Below the pieces are notes generated by a model. That model was given only the letters and a program-made list of their open reading frames with translations. It did not search any database and was not told the origin of the DNA. Below are positions 32,569-32,994 of a stretch of 32,994 nucleotides of DNA, in pieces. Position numbers and translations under genes: made by a program. Each line of letters opens with the position of its first letter. Position 1 is the first letter of the stretch. The stretch spans positions 1 to 32,994 of the forward strand of contig CAZDGN010000018.1 in the NCBI GenBank assembly GCA_964505265.1, read 5' to 3'. This DNA comes from CAILUF01 sp964505265. Its GTDB lineage: Bacteria; Pseudomonadota; Alphaproteobacteria; Rickettsiales; UBA1997.

Positions 32569-32994
32569 CTAACTTTGTGGCGATGAAATTTGTTCGGAAT
32601 TATCATCAGTTGCTTCTTCGCCAGTTTCCGCTTCATCGACATCTTTATTGCCGGTATGAGCTATTCTAGCCACAGAAACCACAGTTTCGTCTTTAGTTTT
32701 AATTAAGGTTACCCCTTGGGTATTGCGACCACTAATACGAACAGTGCCAATTTCGGTGCGAATTAAAGTGCCCTTGTCAGTGATAATCATCACTTGATCC
32801 TTGCTTTCAACTGGGAAACTTGCCACAACTAATCCATTTCGTTTTGAGGTAATGATATTGGTTATACCAGATCCACCTCGATTTGTAATACGATATTCGT
32901 AGGCCGAAGAGCGTTTTCCAAAACCATTTGCGGTGATGGTTAAAATAAATTCTTCATCAATCGCCATTTTTTCGATGATTTTTTGATCAAGCTC
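32569..32994 (-). CDS. gyrA: DNA gyrase subunit A, C-terminal end (partial)
   Basis: The frame is open through the right edge of the window, so only the last 141 residues of GyrA are present. They belong to the C-terminal beta-pinwheel that wraps DNA. The visible blocks are EEFILTITANGFGKRSSAYEY, KGTLIRTEIGTVRISGRNTQGVTL and SVARIAHTG. The extreme end is an acidic, low-complexity tail (ETGEEATDDNSEQ), as in many GyrA proteins. The ATG at 32967 is internal and not the true start. The catalytic tyrosine lies in the missing part. Confidence 0.95.
   Translation of the reverse strand, partial: ELDQKIIEKMAIDEEFILTITANGFGKRSSAYEYRITNRGGSGITNIITSKRNGLVVASFPVESKDQVMIITDKGTLIRTEIGTVRISGRNTQGVTLIKTKDETVVSVARIAHTGNKDVDEAETGEEATDDNSEQISSPQS

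Overview
The window reads as a chromosomal segment of an AT-rich bacterium with a compact genome. It is most likely an alphaproteobacterium with Rickettsiales-like features. The support is an SdhE homologue, alphaproteobacterial-type HIT and PstA proteins, a ComEC without an obvious nuclease domain, very AT-rich DNA, and an ankyrin-repeat protein beside an apparently secreted protein. Branched-chain amino acid genes (ilvB, ilvH, ilvD), competence-type genes and prepilins are unusual for strict intracellular Rickettsiaceae. They point to a less reduced, perhaps extracellular or free-living relative. This placement is inference; no 16S rRNA gene lies in the window.

Layout. Bases 1-3056: tRNA-Leu(UAG), then (minus strand) a two-gene cassette of an SMC/OLD-type ATPase and a TOPRIM protein, followed by prfA (RF1). 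Bases 3057-5512: a spacer with two hairpins, metG, and a 754-base spacer carrying at least three copies of a palindromic repeat. Bases 5513-8859: a minus-strand unit pheS-ilvD-membrane protein. Bases 8947-13474: an ABC-2 permease, dprA, the small pair HIT protein-sdhE (minus strand), and recN. Bases 13467-15284: two tandem 300-residue prepilin-like proteins that appear to carry a LamG-like body. Bases 15558-19882: rpmG, glpX, prfB (RF2, with a programmed +1 frameshift), pstA and folP, tightly packed. Bases 19866-24279 (minus strand): comEC, then dnaQ-lpxA-fabZ, whose transcription runs fabZ to lpxA to dnaQ. Bases 24475-29402: ilvB-ilvH-serS, rpsT and secF. Bases 29403-32506: an accessory stretch with an ankyrin-repeat protein and a signal-peptide protein whose frame is broken by one stop codon. 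Bases 32569-32994: the C-terminal end of gyrA, running off the right edge.

How the genes work together. Most are housekeeping: translation (prfA, prfB, metG, pheS, serS, rpmG, rpsT, tRNA), secretion, lipid A synthesis, folate and gluconeogenesis. Three themes stand out. First, a probable anti-phage or abortive-infection pair (1222-3056) resembles split OLD or PARIS systems but matches no named system I can assign by eye. Second, dprA, comEC, recN and two prepilins suggest DNA uptake and recombination. Third, the ankyrin protein and the interrupted secreted protein look like host- or competitor-interaction proteins in a fast-changing region next to gyrA. Canonical Shine-Dalgarno sequences are scarce; rpmG is the clear exception.
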